Shown here: positions 25,198 through 33,266 of the stretch, in pieces
Layout of the letters: the number at the start of each line of letters is the position of its first letter
How positions within the stretch are numbered: position 1 is the first letter of the stretch
Source of the DNA: CAZONC01 sp964581305
GTDB taxonomy: Archaea; Aenigmatarchaeota; Aenigmatarchaeia; CG10238-14; SCSR01
DNA: 43,043 bases
Assembly (NCBI GenBank): GCA_964581305.1
Contig: CAZONC010000002.1
Span: 1 to 43,043, forward strand
Direction of reading: 5' to 3'
Notes under the pieces: generated by a model
Databases searched by the model: none
Told to the model about the DNA's origin: nothing
What the model saw: the letters and a program-made list of their open reading frames with translations, nothing else
Translations under genes and position numbers: made by a program

Positions 25198-28100
25198 ATG
25201 ACAAATGTATTTTTAGATGGCAAATTCATAGGAAGTGTAAGTGAACCTGAAAAAATTGTAAATGAAATAAGAGAAAAAAGAAGAATTGGACTTATTTCCG
25301 ATCAGGTAAATGTTGCTTATCATCCTCATCTAAACGAAATAAGAATACTAACAGATCCTGGTAGAGTACGAAGACCTTTAATAATTGTTGAAAATGGTAA
25401 ACCAAAACTTACACAGGAACATATAGAAAAACTAAAGAAAGAAGAGATTTATTGGGACGATTTAATTAAAAATGGTATTATTGAATATCTTGATGCAGAA
25501 GAAGAAGAAAATGCCTATATTGCACTTAAACCCGAAGAACTTACGCCAAAACATACTCACTTAGAACTAGATCCTTCTATAATTCTTGGATTTTCTGCAT
25601 CGCATATACCATATCCAGAATTTAACCGTGGTGACCGGGTAAATTACGGAGCAAAAATGGTTGGTCAGAGTATTGGTTTGTTTGCAATTAACTATCTACA
25701 GAGAACAGATACAAAGTCCAATGTAGGAATTTATATGCAAAGACCACTAGTTCAAACACATATTTATAAAGTAGTAAATTACGATTCGCATCCAAATGGA
25801 ACAAATGTAATTGTTGCTGTCAGTTGCTTTGAAGGATACAATATGGAAGATGCTATAGTAATCAATGAAAGTTCTATTCAGAGAGGGTTATTTTGGAGCT
25901 ATATGTACAGAACGTATGAGGCTGAACAAAAAAGATATATGGGTGGACAGGAAGATGTTATTGGAATACCATCACCAAATGTAAGGGGATATGCAGGCGA
26001 AGATGCATATAAGCATTTGCCTGAAGATGGAATAATTAATCCAGAAACGCCAGTTTCTTCGGATGATATTTTGGTTGCACGATCTTCTCCGCTTCGCTTT
26101 TTTGGAACTATGGAAGAATTTATAGCAGGAATAGAAAATATAAGAGAAACTTCTGTAAGACTGAGACACGGTGATAAAGGAATTGTGGATAGAGTATTTA
26201 TTACTGAAACTGCAGATGGGACAAAGTTGGTAAAAGTTGTTGTCAGAGATTTAAAAATTCCAGAAATTGGAGATAAGTTTGCTAGCCGACATGGCCAAAA
26301 GGGTGTAATAGGTCTTGTTGTTCCACAAGAAGATTTGCCTTTTACAGAAGACGGAATAATACCAGATATAATTTTTAACCCACACGGGCTACCATCGAGA
26401 ATGACTGTCGGGCAATTATTAGAGCTTTTAGCTGGAAAGCTTTCTGCTTTATCTGGAAAATACATATATTCACCAGCCTTCAATCCTACACAAGAAAAAA
26501 TGATAAGAGAAATGTTAAGAAAATATGGTTTTAGAAATGACGGTAAAGAAACAATGTATGACGGAATGACTGGAAGAAAAATAAATACACAAATATTTAT
26601 TGGCAGTTGCTTCTATCAAAAACTTGATCACCTTGTTTCGAATAAAATACATGCAAGATCAAGAGGACCTGTTGCACTCTTGACAAAACAACCAACAGAA
26701 GGAAGAAGCAAAGAAGGTGGTCTAAGACTTGGTGAAATGGAAAAAGATTGTTTAATTGCTCATGGTTCCGCATTAACATTAAAAGAAAGGTTTGACTCTG
26801 ATAAAGCAATTATTCCATTTTGCACAGAATGCGGGTTGGTAGCTGTACATGATAAAATCAAAAATAGAAAATATTGCACACTATGTGGTGAGACCAAAAT
26901 AGTTGATGTGGAAATGTGCTATGCTTTCAAATTAATGTTAGATGAGCTTAAAAGTATGCTAATTTATCCAAAAATTATTGTGAATGAGGAAGAAAGAACA
27001 GTCGATAAAATTGAATTTGGAATAATGGATCCAGAAATGATAAGAAAACTAAGCGTTGCTAAAATTACAAAAACCGAACTTTATGATCAAGAAGGTTATC
27101 CAATAGAAGGAGGGTTAATGGATCCGAGACTTGGTGTCGTAGATCCGGGTATAAGATGTAGAACGTGTGGTGGTTCGATTGGCGAATGTCAAGGTCATTT
27201 TGGATATTTAGAATTAACAAAACCTGTTATCCATGTTCATTATGCAAAATTCATATTCGACTTACTGAAGATATTTTGCAGAAAATGTGGCAAAATTTTA
27301 CTTGAAGATAAAAATAGAGAAAAAATAAAAGAGAAAAAAGCTTCACTTAAAGATATAATAAAAATGGTTAAAAATAAATGTCCTCAATGTAAAACTTCCC
27401 AAAAGGATCTTAAATTTATTAAGCCTTATACAATTGTTGAAGACGGAGATATAATTAATCCGATCGAAATTAGAGAAAGACTTGAAAAAATTCCAAACGA
27501 AGACCTAGAACTTATTGGAATTAAAATTCGTCCAGAATGGCTAGTTTTAACTTTACTTCCAATACCACCTGTAACAGTTCGTGCAAGTATAACTTTAGAA
27601 ACCGGAGAAAGGTCTGAAGATGATTTGACACATAAGCTTGTAGATATAGTAAGAATAAATGAAAGATTGAAAGAAAACATCGATCTTGGAGCACCTGACT
27701 TTATAATAAATGATTTGTGGGAGCTTCTACAATATCATGTAGCAACATATTTTGATAATGAGATATCGGGTGTGCCACCAGCTCGACATAGATCTGGCCG
27801 CATACTTAAAACTCTTTCTCAAAGATTGAAAACAAAAGAAGGGCGATTTAGAGGAAATCTTGCTGGTAAAAGAGTTAACTTTTGTGCACGAACAGTTATT
27901 TCTCCTGATCCAATGATTGATGTAGACGAAGTTGGTGTACCAGAAATTGTTGCAAGAGAATTGACAATTCCTGTAATAGTAAATGAAAAAAATATAGATG
28001 AATGTCGAATGCTTGTTTTGAACGGACCTAATATATGGCCCGGTGCAAATTATGTTATTAAACCAGATGGCCGAAGGAAAAAAATTATAGAGAATAATAA

Positions 28101-29484
28101 AGAAGAAATAGCAAAAGAACTCGCACCTGGTTACATCATTGAAAGGCATATAAGAGATGGTGATATTGCTTTATTTAATCGACAACCAAGTCTGCATAGA
28201 ATGAGTATAATGGCACATAAAATCCGCGTAATGCCATTTAAAACATTTAGATTGAATGTCTGTGTCGCCCCACCATATAATGCTGATTTTGACGGTGATG
28301 AAATGAATTTACATATACCTCAAACCAAAGAGGCACAGGTTGAAGCAGAAGTCCTAATGAGTGTTATAAAACACATACGAAGTCCACGTTTTTCTGGTCC
28401 AATAATTGGTGTTACACGTGATCATTTATCTGGATTGTATCTATTAACAAAAACGGATAAAAAATATGAAAGAAAGGATTTTGTTCAAATGATACGAAGC
28501 ATTGATAGCGAAATTGAAATTCCTGATAAAAACTATTTGACTGGAAAAGAAATCTTTAGTCTATTCTTGCCAAAAGATTTTTCTATTAAATACAAATCAA
28601 AAACCGGTGAACCTGTAATAATTGAAAATGGCAAGTTAATTAAAGGTGTGATAGATAAGGCTGGTGTTGGAAGCGAAGGTGGAAAAATAATTGATAAAAT
28701 TGAAAAAGAGTATGGTCCTGAGTTTACCAAAAAATTCATATATAATCTAACAAAACTTGCTACTGAAGTTCTAATGATGGAAGGATTTTCAATAAGCATT
28801 TCTGATCTAGACGTACCTGAAAACGTTAAAAAGGAAATTAAGGCTGTAATTGAAAATGTGAAAAAAAGTGTTGATAAAATTATTGAAAAGTTTAAAAGTG
28901 GTGAGCTAAAGGTTTTAAGTGGTAAGAGTCCGAAAGAAGGTCTAGAAACTATAATTAAAAGACGGGTTAGTAAGGCATTGGAAGAAGTAAGCGAAATACT
29001 AGAAAAGAATTTAAAAGAAAGTCCTTCTGTTGTTATGGCAAAAAGTGGTGCAAAGGGTGAAATGGTTAACTTAGTACAAACGGCGGCAATGGTCGGGCAG
29101 GAAATGATTATGGGTGAAAGAATTGAAAAGGGCTATTATAAAAGAAGCTTTCCTCATTTTTCGATTGGTGATTTAAGCCTAGAATCAAAAGGGTTTGTTA
29201 GTAGTGGTTTTAAAGATGGTTTAACCCCATTTGAATTTTTCTTTGATGCAATGAATAGCAGAGAATCATTAATGGATAAATCACTTAAAACGCGCCACTC
29301 TGGTTATATGGAAAGAAGGTTAGTTGGAGCATTACAAGATTTAAAAATAGAATATGATGGAACTGTAAGGGATGGTTCAAACCGAATAATAGAGTTTATT
29401 CCTGGTGAAGATGGTTTGGATCCGTCAAAAATTGAGAGGGGAGGTATAAATGTTAGAGGAATTGCCGAAAGATTATTTGGATAA
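25198..29484 (+). CDS. rpoB1-rpoA1: fused RNA polymerase subunits B'-A' (Rpo2C-Rpo1N)
   Basis: One uninterrupted 1428-codon frame encodes two large RNA polymerase subunits. Residues 1 to about 597 are B': GYNMEDAIVINESSIQRG (~214), GDKFASRHGQKGVIG (~358), zinc site CTEC...CTLC (~541) and the C-terminal YAFKLMLDELKSMLIYPKI. From about residue 603 comes A': KIEFGIMDPEMIRKLS, zinc sites CRTCGGSIGECQGHFG and CRKC...CPQC, and the catalytic NADFDGDEMN (~1028). The junction has a linker of only about 5-8 residues and no stop codon. An in-frame GTG near 26981 could in theory start A' internally, but B' would still read through. In most archaea B' and A' are separate proteins. SD-like AGTGA precedes the ATG. 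Confidence 0.95.
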   Translation: MTNVFLDGKFIGSVSEPEKIVNEIREKRRIGLISDQVNVAYHPHLNEIRILTDPGRVRRPLIIVENGKPKLTQEHIEKLKKEEIYWDDLIKNGIIEYLDAEEEENAYIALKPEELTPKHTHLELDPSIILGFSASHIPYPEFNRGDRVNYGAKMVGQSIGLFAINYLQRTDTKSNVGIYMQRPLVQTHIYKVVNYDSHPNGTNVIVAVSCFEGYNMEDAIVINESSIQRGLFWSYMYRTYEAEQKRYMGGQEDVIGIPSPNVRGYAGEDAYKHLPEDGIINPETPVSSDDILVARSSPLRFFGTMEEFIAGIENIRETSVRLRHGDKGIVDRVFITETADGTKLVKVVVRDLKIPEIGDKFASRHGQKGVIGLVVPQEDLPFTEDGIIPDIIFNPHGLPSRMTVGQLLELLAGKLSALSGKYIYSPAFNPTQEKMIREMLRKYGFRNDGKETMYDGMTGRKINTQIFIGSCFYQKLDHLVSNKIHARSRGPVALLTKQPTEGRSKEGGLRLGEMEKDCLIAHGSALTLKERFDSDKAIIPFCTECGLVAVHDKIKNRKYCTLCGETKIVDVEMCYAFKLMLDELKSMLIYPKIIVNEEERTVDKIEFGIMDPEMIRKLSVAKITKTELYDQEGYPIEGGLMDPRLGVVDPGIRCRTCGGSIGECQGHFGYLELTKPVIHVHYAKFIFDLLKIFCRKCGKILLEDKNREKIKEKKASLKDIIKMVKNKCPQCKTSQKDLKFIKPYTIVEDGDIINPIEIRERLEKIPNEDLELIGIKIRPEWLVLTLLPIPPVTVRASITLETGERSEDDLTHKLVDIVRINERLKENIDLGAPDFIINDLWELLQYHVATYFDNEISGVPPARHRSGRILKTLSQRLKTKEGRFRGNLAGKRVNFCARTVISPDPMIDVDEVGVPEIVARELTIPVIVNEKNIDECRMLVLNGPNIWPGANYVIKPDGRRKKIIENNKEEIAKELAPGYIIERHIRDGDIALFNRQPSLHRMSIMAHKIRVMPFKTFRLNVCVAPPYNADFDGDEMNLHIPQTKEAQVEAEVLMSVIKHIRSPRFSGPIIGVTRDHLSGLYLLTKTDKKYERKDFVQMIRSIDSEIEIPDKNYLTGKEIFSLFLPKDFSIKYKSKTGEPVIIENGKLIKGVIDKAGVGSEGGKIIDKIEKEYGPEFTKKFIYNLTKLATEVLMMEGFSISISDLDVPENVKKEIKAVIENVKKSVDKIIEKFKSGELKVLSGKSPKEGLETIIKRRVSKALEEVSEILEKNLKESPSVVMAKSGAKGEMVNLVQTAAMVGQEMIMGERIEKGYYKRSFPHFSIGDLSLESKGFVSSGFKDGLTPFEFFFDAMNSRESLMDKSLKTRHSGYMERRLVGALQDLKIEYDGTVRDGSNRIIEFIPGEDGLDPSKIERGGINVRGIAERLFG

Positions 29485-30586
29485 AATAGAATTGCCTGAA
29501 AAAATTGTGAAAGAAATAGAAGAAGTGGTAAAAGAAAAAAAACTGAACAAAGAACAAAGAAAAATCTTGGAGGAAAATGTAAAAGCTGAATATATGAAAG
29601 CGCATTTTGAGCCTGGTGAAGCCATAGGAATAATTTCTGCACAAAGTATATCTGAGCCGGCTACACAAATGACAATGCGTACCTATCATTTTGCTGGAAC
29701 TGCTGGTATACGAGTTACATATGGTTTGCCACGACTTATAGAACTGCTTGATGCAAGAAAAGTTATGGAAAGTCCTATAATGACAATCTACCTCAAAAAA
29801 CAGTTCAATAATATAGAAGATGCAGAAAAAATTGCAGAAAAAATCATAGAACGAAAGATTAGTGATATTATAAAAAGAATTTCATTAAACCTAAGTGAAA
29901 ATTCGATCGAACTTGAATGTTTGGATAGAAAAAAAATCGGTGTAATTATAAATGTAATAAAAAAAGCTTTTCCAAATCTGAAAGTGAAGGTTAGGGAAAA
30001 TAAAATTTCTCTTATCCCAAAAGACGATCTTGAATTAAAAGAATTACAGAAATTAAAGACGAAAATTTTAGAATTGCATGTTTCTGGAATTGAAAAAATT
30101 ACTAATGCAGTTGTTAGAAAAGAAAATAATGAATGGATAATAAATACAATTGGATCTAATCTTGAAAAGGTTTTGGAACTCCCCGAAGTTGATGAAAAAA
30201 GAACTATTACTAGTGACATTCATGAAACGCTAAAAGTACTTGGTGTTGAAGCAGCAAGAAATGTTCTATTTAATGAAATATGCAGAACTCTTGATGAACA
30301 GGGTCTTGACGTTGATAGACGACATGTAATGCTTGTTGTCGATATTATGACATTTAGAGGTGATATAAGGCCAATTGGGAGATATGGTGTTGCTGGTGCA
30401 AAAACATCTATACTAGCAAGAGCTGCATTTGAAGAAACTGTAAAACATTTAATTAGGGCTGCTATAAAGAAAGAGACAGATGATCTAAGAGGTATTTTTG
30501 AAAATGTAATGATTGGGAAAGTAATACCTTCTGGTACAGGAATGTTTGATCTTTTGGCGCGATTGGAAAAAAGTGAAGGAAAATGA
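29450..30586 (+). CDS. rpoA2: RNA polymerase subunit A'' (Rpo1C)
   Basis: A 378-residue C-terminal part of the largest subunit. GEAIGIISAQSISEPATQMTMRTYHFAG (about residues 55-83) and VTYGLPRLIELLDARK are diagnostic, and DRRHVMLVVDIMTFRGDIRPIGRYG is near the C-terminus. Its ATG lies inside the end of the B'-A' gene (35-base overlap) and is preceded there by GAGGGGAGG, an unusually strong ribosome-binding site. A'' is therefore kept as a separate protein even though B' and A' are fused. It overlaps rpl30e by 4 bases (ATGA). Confidence 0.96.
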   Translation: MLEELPKDYLDKIELPEKIVKEIEEVVKEKKLNKEQRKILEENVKAEYMKAHFEPGEAIGIISAQSISEPATQMTMRTYHFAGTAGIRVTYGLPRLIELLDARKVMESPIMTIYLKKQFNNIEDAEKIAEKIIERKISDIIKRISLNLSENSIELECLDRKKIGVIINVIKKAFPNLKVKVRENKISLIPKDDLELKELQKLKTKILELHVSGIEKITNAVVRKENNEWIINTIGSNLEKVLELPEVDEKRTITSDIHETLKVLGVEAARNVLFNEICRTLDEQGLDVDRRHVMLVVDIMTFRGDIRPIGRYGVAGAKTSILARAAFEETVKHLIRAAIKKETDDLRGIFENVMIGKVIPSGTGMFDLLARLEKSEGK

Positions 30587-30846
30587 ATATCACTGAGATA
30601 ATTCAATCAGCAATCAAATCAAAAAAAGCAATAATAGGCTATAAAGAATCTATAAAGTTTATTAAATGCGGTAAGCCAAAAATGGTTATAATTGCTAAAA
30701 ATGCTCCAGAAAAAATAATGAATGAAATAAAATATAATGCAAAAATTTTTGAAATACCAGTTGAAATATTCAATGGTACAAGTAAAGATTTAGGTGTAAT
30801 ATGTGGAAAACCGTATCCGATAACAACAATAACAATAGAGGAATAG
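30583..30846 (+). CDS. rpl30e: ribosomal protein L30e
   Basis: An 87-residue L7Ae/L30e-fold protein of the large ribosomal subunit that binds kink-turn RNA. IQSAIKSKKAIIGYKESIK at the N-terminus, KMVIIAKNAPEKIMNEIKY and DLGVICGKPYPITTITI at the end are typical. The ATG overlaps the rpoA'' stop, and the next gene starts one base after its stop. The position between rpoA'' and nusA is the standard archaeal order. Confidence 0.94.
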   Translation: MNITEIIQSAIKSKKAIIGYKESIKFIKCGKPKMVIIAKNAPEKIMNEIKYNAKIFEIPVEIFNGTSKDLGVICGKPYPITTITIEE

Positions 30847-30847
30847 T

Positions 30848-31270
30848 ATGATAATTAAGTTTGATACAGAAACTATTCGGATGATTACACTTTTTGAAAA
30901 TTTAACTAATGTAAGGGTAAAAGATTGTTTAATTGATAATGCAACCAATACTGTCTATTTTATTGTTGAAAGTGGAAAAATTGGTATTGCAATAGGGAAA
31001 AATGGTATAAGTGCTAAACGTATAGAAAAAGTTACTGGAAAAAACATAAAGATATATGAATACTCAGAAAATTTGGAAAAATTTGTAAAAAATTTGATAC
31101 CACAATCAAATGAAGTAAAAGTAAAAAATGAAAATGGAAAAATTATAGTCGAAATAAAAGTTGATAAAACAAATAGAGGAATAGTTATAGGAAGGGATGA
31201 GAAAAAGCTTAAATTATATAAAGAGATACTTCAAAGAAATCATAAGGTAGACGATTTGGTGGTGAGATAA
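30848..31270 (+). CDS. nusA: NusA-like KH-domain protein
   Basis: A 140-residue archaeal NusA homologue made of two KH domains only, without the polymerase-binding and S1 domains of bacterial NusA. KIGIAIGKNGISAKRIEKVTG (about residues 47-67) and TNRGIVIGRDEKKLKLYKEIL (about 112-132) carry the GxxG loops. It probably binds nascent RNA and affects termination or antitermination. Its stop overlaps the rps12 start by one base (TAATG). Confidence 0.93.
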   Translation: MIIKFDTETIRMITLFENLTNVRVKDCLIDNATNTVYFIVESGKIGIAIGKNGISAKRIEKVTGKNIKIYEYSENLEKFVKNLIPQSNEVKVKNENGKIIVEIKVDKTNRGIVIGRDEKKLKLYKEILQRNHKVDDLVVR

Positions 31271-31689
31271 TGGGTGAATTCAGCGGAAGGGTAATGAAAA
31301 AAAGAAGGAAAAAGTTTAGATGGAAAGATATACATTACAAAAGACGTATGCTTCAATTATGGAAAAAAGATCCGCTAGAAGGTGCACCGCAAGCAAGAGG
31401 AATAGTAATTGCAAAAAAAAATGTTGAACAAAAACAACCATCTTCTGGTTTAATAAAATGTGTTCGTGTGCAGTTAATTAAAAACAATGTTCAAGTAACG
31501 GCACATGTTCCTGGTGAAGGTGCAATAGATTATATAGATGAACATGATGAAGTTATTATTGAAGGTATAGGCGGTTCGCAGGGTGGGCCAAAGGGAACTA
31601 TGTGGGGTGTTAAATATAAAGTAGTTGCAGTAAACGGTGTTGCGCTTAGTGAAATTCTTTCTGGAAAAAAGCAGAAACCAGCACGATAA
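31270..31689 (+). CDS. rps12: ribosomal protein S12
   Basis: A 139-residue small-subunit protein of the decoding centre. It contains DPLEGAPQARGIVIAKKN (about 34-52), QPSSGLIKCVRVQLIKN and HVPGEGAIDYIDEHDEVIIEGIGG, the archaeal/eukaryotic S23-type sequence. The length is normal. It is followed 9 bases later by rps7. Confidence 0.97.
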   Translation: MGEFSGRVMKKRRKKFRWKDIHYKRRMLQLWKKDPLEGAPQARGIVIAKKNVEQKQPSSGLIKCVRVQLIKNNVQVTAHVPGEGAIDYIDEHDEVIIEGIGGSQGGPKGTMWGVKYKVVAVNGVALSEILSGKKQKPAR

Positions 31690-31698
31690 CGTGATTAT

Positions 31699-32292
31699 AT
31701 GAAAATATTTGGTAGATGGGATATTACTGGAGTAGAAGTGAAAGACCCAGGCTTAAAAAAATATATAAATCTTCAGCCAGTGTTGATACCAAAATCGAGG
31801 GGAAAATACGCAAAAAAACAATTTCATAAATCAAAGATGAATATTGTGGAAAGATTAATAACAAAGCTCATGGTGCCTGGCCATAGAGGCAAGAAACATG
31901 TTTTAACGTCTGGAAGGGTTACTGGAAGGTATATAACAAATTACAATATTGTAAAAAAAGCCTTTGAAAAAATAGAAAAGCAAAGTGGAAAAAATCCAAT
32001 AGAAGTATTTATTCGTGCATTAGAAAACGCGGCTTGGCGTGAAGAAATTGCTGCATATCAAGTCGGTGGAATAATAGTTCGAAGGGCGGTTGTTACAAGT
32101 CCACAAAGAAGAGTTGATATTGCATTAAGAAATATTGTGCAGGCCGCCTATAGAAAAAGTTTTGGAAAAAAAGAAACAATTGTTGATGCTTTAGCTTCAG
32201 AAATAATTGCAGCTGCAAATAATGATGCGAGCAAAAGCGATGCAATAAAAGAAAAGGAAAGAATAGAAAGAGAGGCTGAGGGTGCAAGATAA
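31699..32292 (+). CDS. rps7: ribosomal protein S7
   Basis: A 197-residue small-subunit head protein that binds 16S rRNA. NIVERLITKLMVPGHRGKKHVLTSG, NPIEVFIRALENAAWREE and VVTSPQRRVDIALRNIVQAAYR are diagnostic. The start ATG follows GTGATTAT. It ends the co-directional run of the operon; the next gene is on the opposite strand one base away, separating rps7 from aEF-2. Confidence 0.97.
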   Translation: MKIFGRWDITGVEVKDPGLKKYINLQPVLIPKSRGKYAKKQFHKSKMNIVERLITKLMVPGHRGKKHVLTSGRVTGRYITNYNIVKKAFEKIEKQSGKNPIEVFIRALENAAWREEIAAYQVGGIIVRRAVVTSPQRRVDIALRNIVQAAYRKSFGKKETIVDALASEIIAAANNDASKSDAIKEKERIEREAEGAR

Positions 32293-32293
32293 A

Positions 32294-33214
32294 TTACGAA
32301 ATTTTAAATTTTACATCATTTTTTCCTCTAGCTTTTGTTGAATAATACTGTGTTAGCTTTTTTGCTTGATTTATAATTTCTTTGCTAATTTTTTTATTGC
32401 CATAATTTCGAATAAGTGTCAATGGACCAGGATAATTTTCCATCTCAATTATAATATCTCCTTTTTTTGCCAGCTTCGCTATCTCTCTATTTTCTTCTGC
32501 ATTTCGGCCAATAACTATTTTTACCTTATCTTTCCATACATGACGACCAAATTTTAAAAGACAAACGTCATTGCCATCACAGTTGGGCGATATTTTTAAA
32601 AGTTCTTTTACACGCTTGCCAAATTGTGGATCTGTTAAAATGCATCCACCAGCTGGTTGTGGATACCAATCAATATTAAATGATTTTGCTAACTGAATTT
32701 GCTGTTTTCTCGATCTTCCAGAAATGGCTAATAATTTAGTTTTATCCACCCAACCGGCCTTTATAGGAATATTTTCTGGTAATAATTTTGCAGAAAGCGG
32801 TCGTAACAAATATCCTGTAAGAGAAGATTCTTTTTCCACAATTTCAAGTGCCTTCAAATTTTGACTCATTGGCCTTTCTCCCAGCACCTCGCCAGTTGCA
32901 ACAAAATTATATTTTCCTTTTTTCATCAATTCTTTTGCTTTTTTAAGCATTAAAATATGACAGTCTATACATGGATTTGCAGCCGAGCCATATCCATATT
33001 TTGGTTTTTTCACAATTTCCAAATGCTCACTAGAAAAATCAATAACTTTTAATGGTATTCCTAATTTTTTCGCAGCTATTTTGGCACGCTTTTCATCAAA
33101 AAAATAACTCTTAAAACAAACACCAGTTACATCTATTCCTTGCTCAATTAGTAGTTTTGCTGCTAAAATTGAATCTAAACCACCAGAAAGCAAAACAATT
33201 GCCTTAACTTTCAT
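32294..33214 (-). CDS. PP-loop ATPase, MnmA/ThiI-like tRNA thiolation type
   Basis: A 306-residue protein. An N-terminal PP-loop SGGLDSILAAKLL (about residues 9-21), NPCIDCHILMLKKA (about 81) and a second cysteine region PAGGCILTDPQFGKRVKELL (about 188) resemble the MnmA/TrmU and ThiI thiouridylases, which adenylate a tRNA uridine and transfer sulfur. The exact modified position (s2U34, s4U8 or other) cannot be told. It sits on the opposite strand inside the S12-S7-EF2 gene order, suggesting a local insertion or rearrangement. Confidence 0.75.
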   Translation of the reverse strand: MKVKAIVLLSGGLDSILAAKLLIEQGIDVTGVCFKSYFFDEKRAKIAAKKLGIPLKVIDFSSEHLEIVKKPKYGYGSAANPCIDCHILMLKKAKELMKKGKYNFVATGEVLGERPMSQNLKALEIVEKESSLTGYLLRPLSAKLLPENIPIKAGWVDKTKLLAISGRSRKQQIQLAKSFNIDWYPQPAGGCILTDPQFGKRVKELLKISPNCDGNDVCLLKFGRHVWKDKVKIVIGRNAEENREIAKLAKKGDIIIEMENYPGPLTLIRNYGNKKISKEIINQAKKLTQYYSTKARGKNDVKFKIS

Positions 33215-33235
33215 ATTAAATGGTTAAAAAATAAA

Positions 33236-33248
33236 TTTAATATAAATT
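33236..33248 (+). promoter_or_regulatory. TATA-like box of the aEF-2 gene
   Basis: TTTAATATAAATT is centred about 25 bases before the ATG at 33267, so the mRNA is predicted to be leaderless or nearly so. It also shows that aEF-2 has its own promoter after the interruption by the PP-loop gene. Confidence 0.45.
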
Positions 33249-33266
33249 CTTCTATAAAGTGTTTAT

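Noticed and set aside
25899..26483. 194-residue minus-strand frame within B'
   Set aside because: It is antisense to highly conserved RNA polymerase sequence and has serine/proline-rich, non-protein-like composition.
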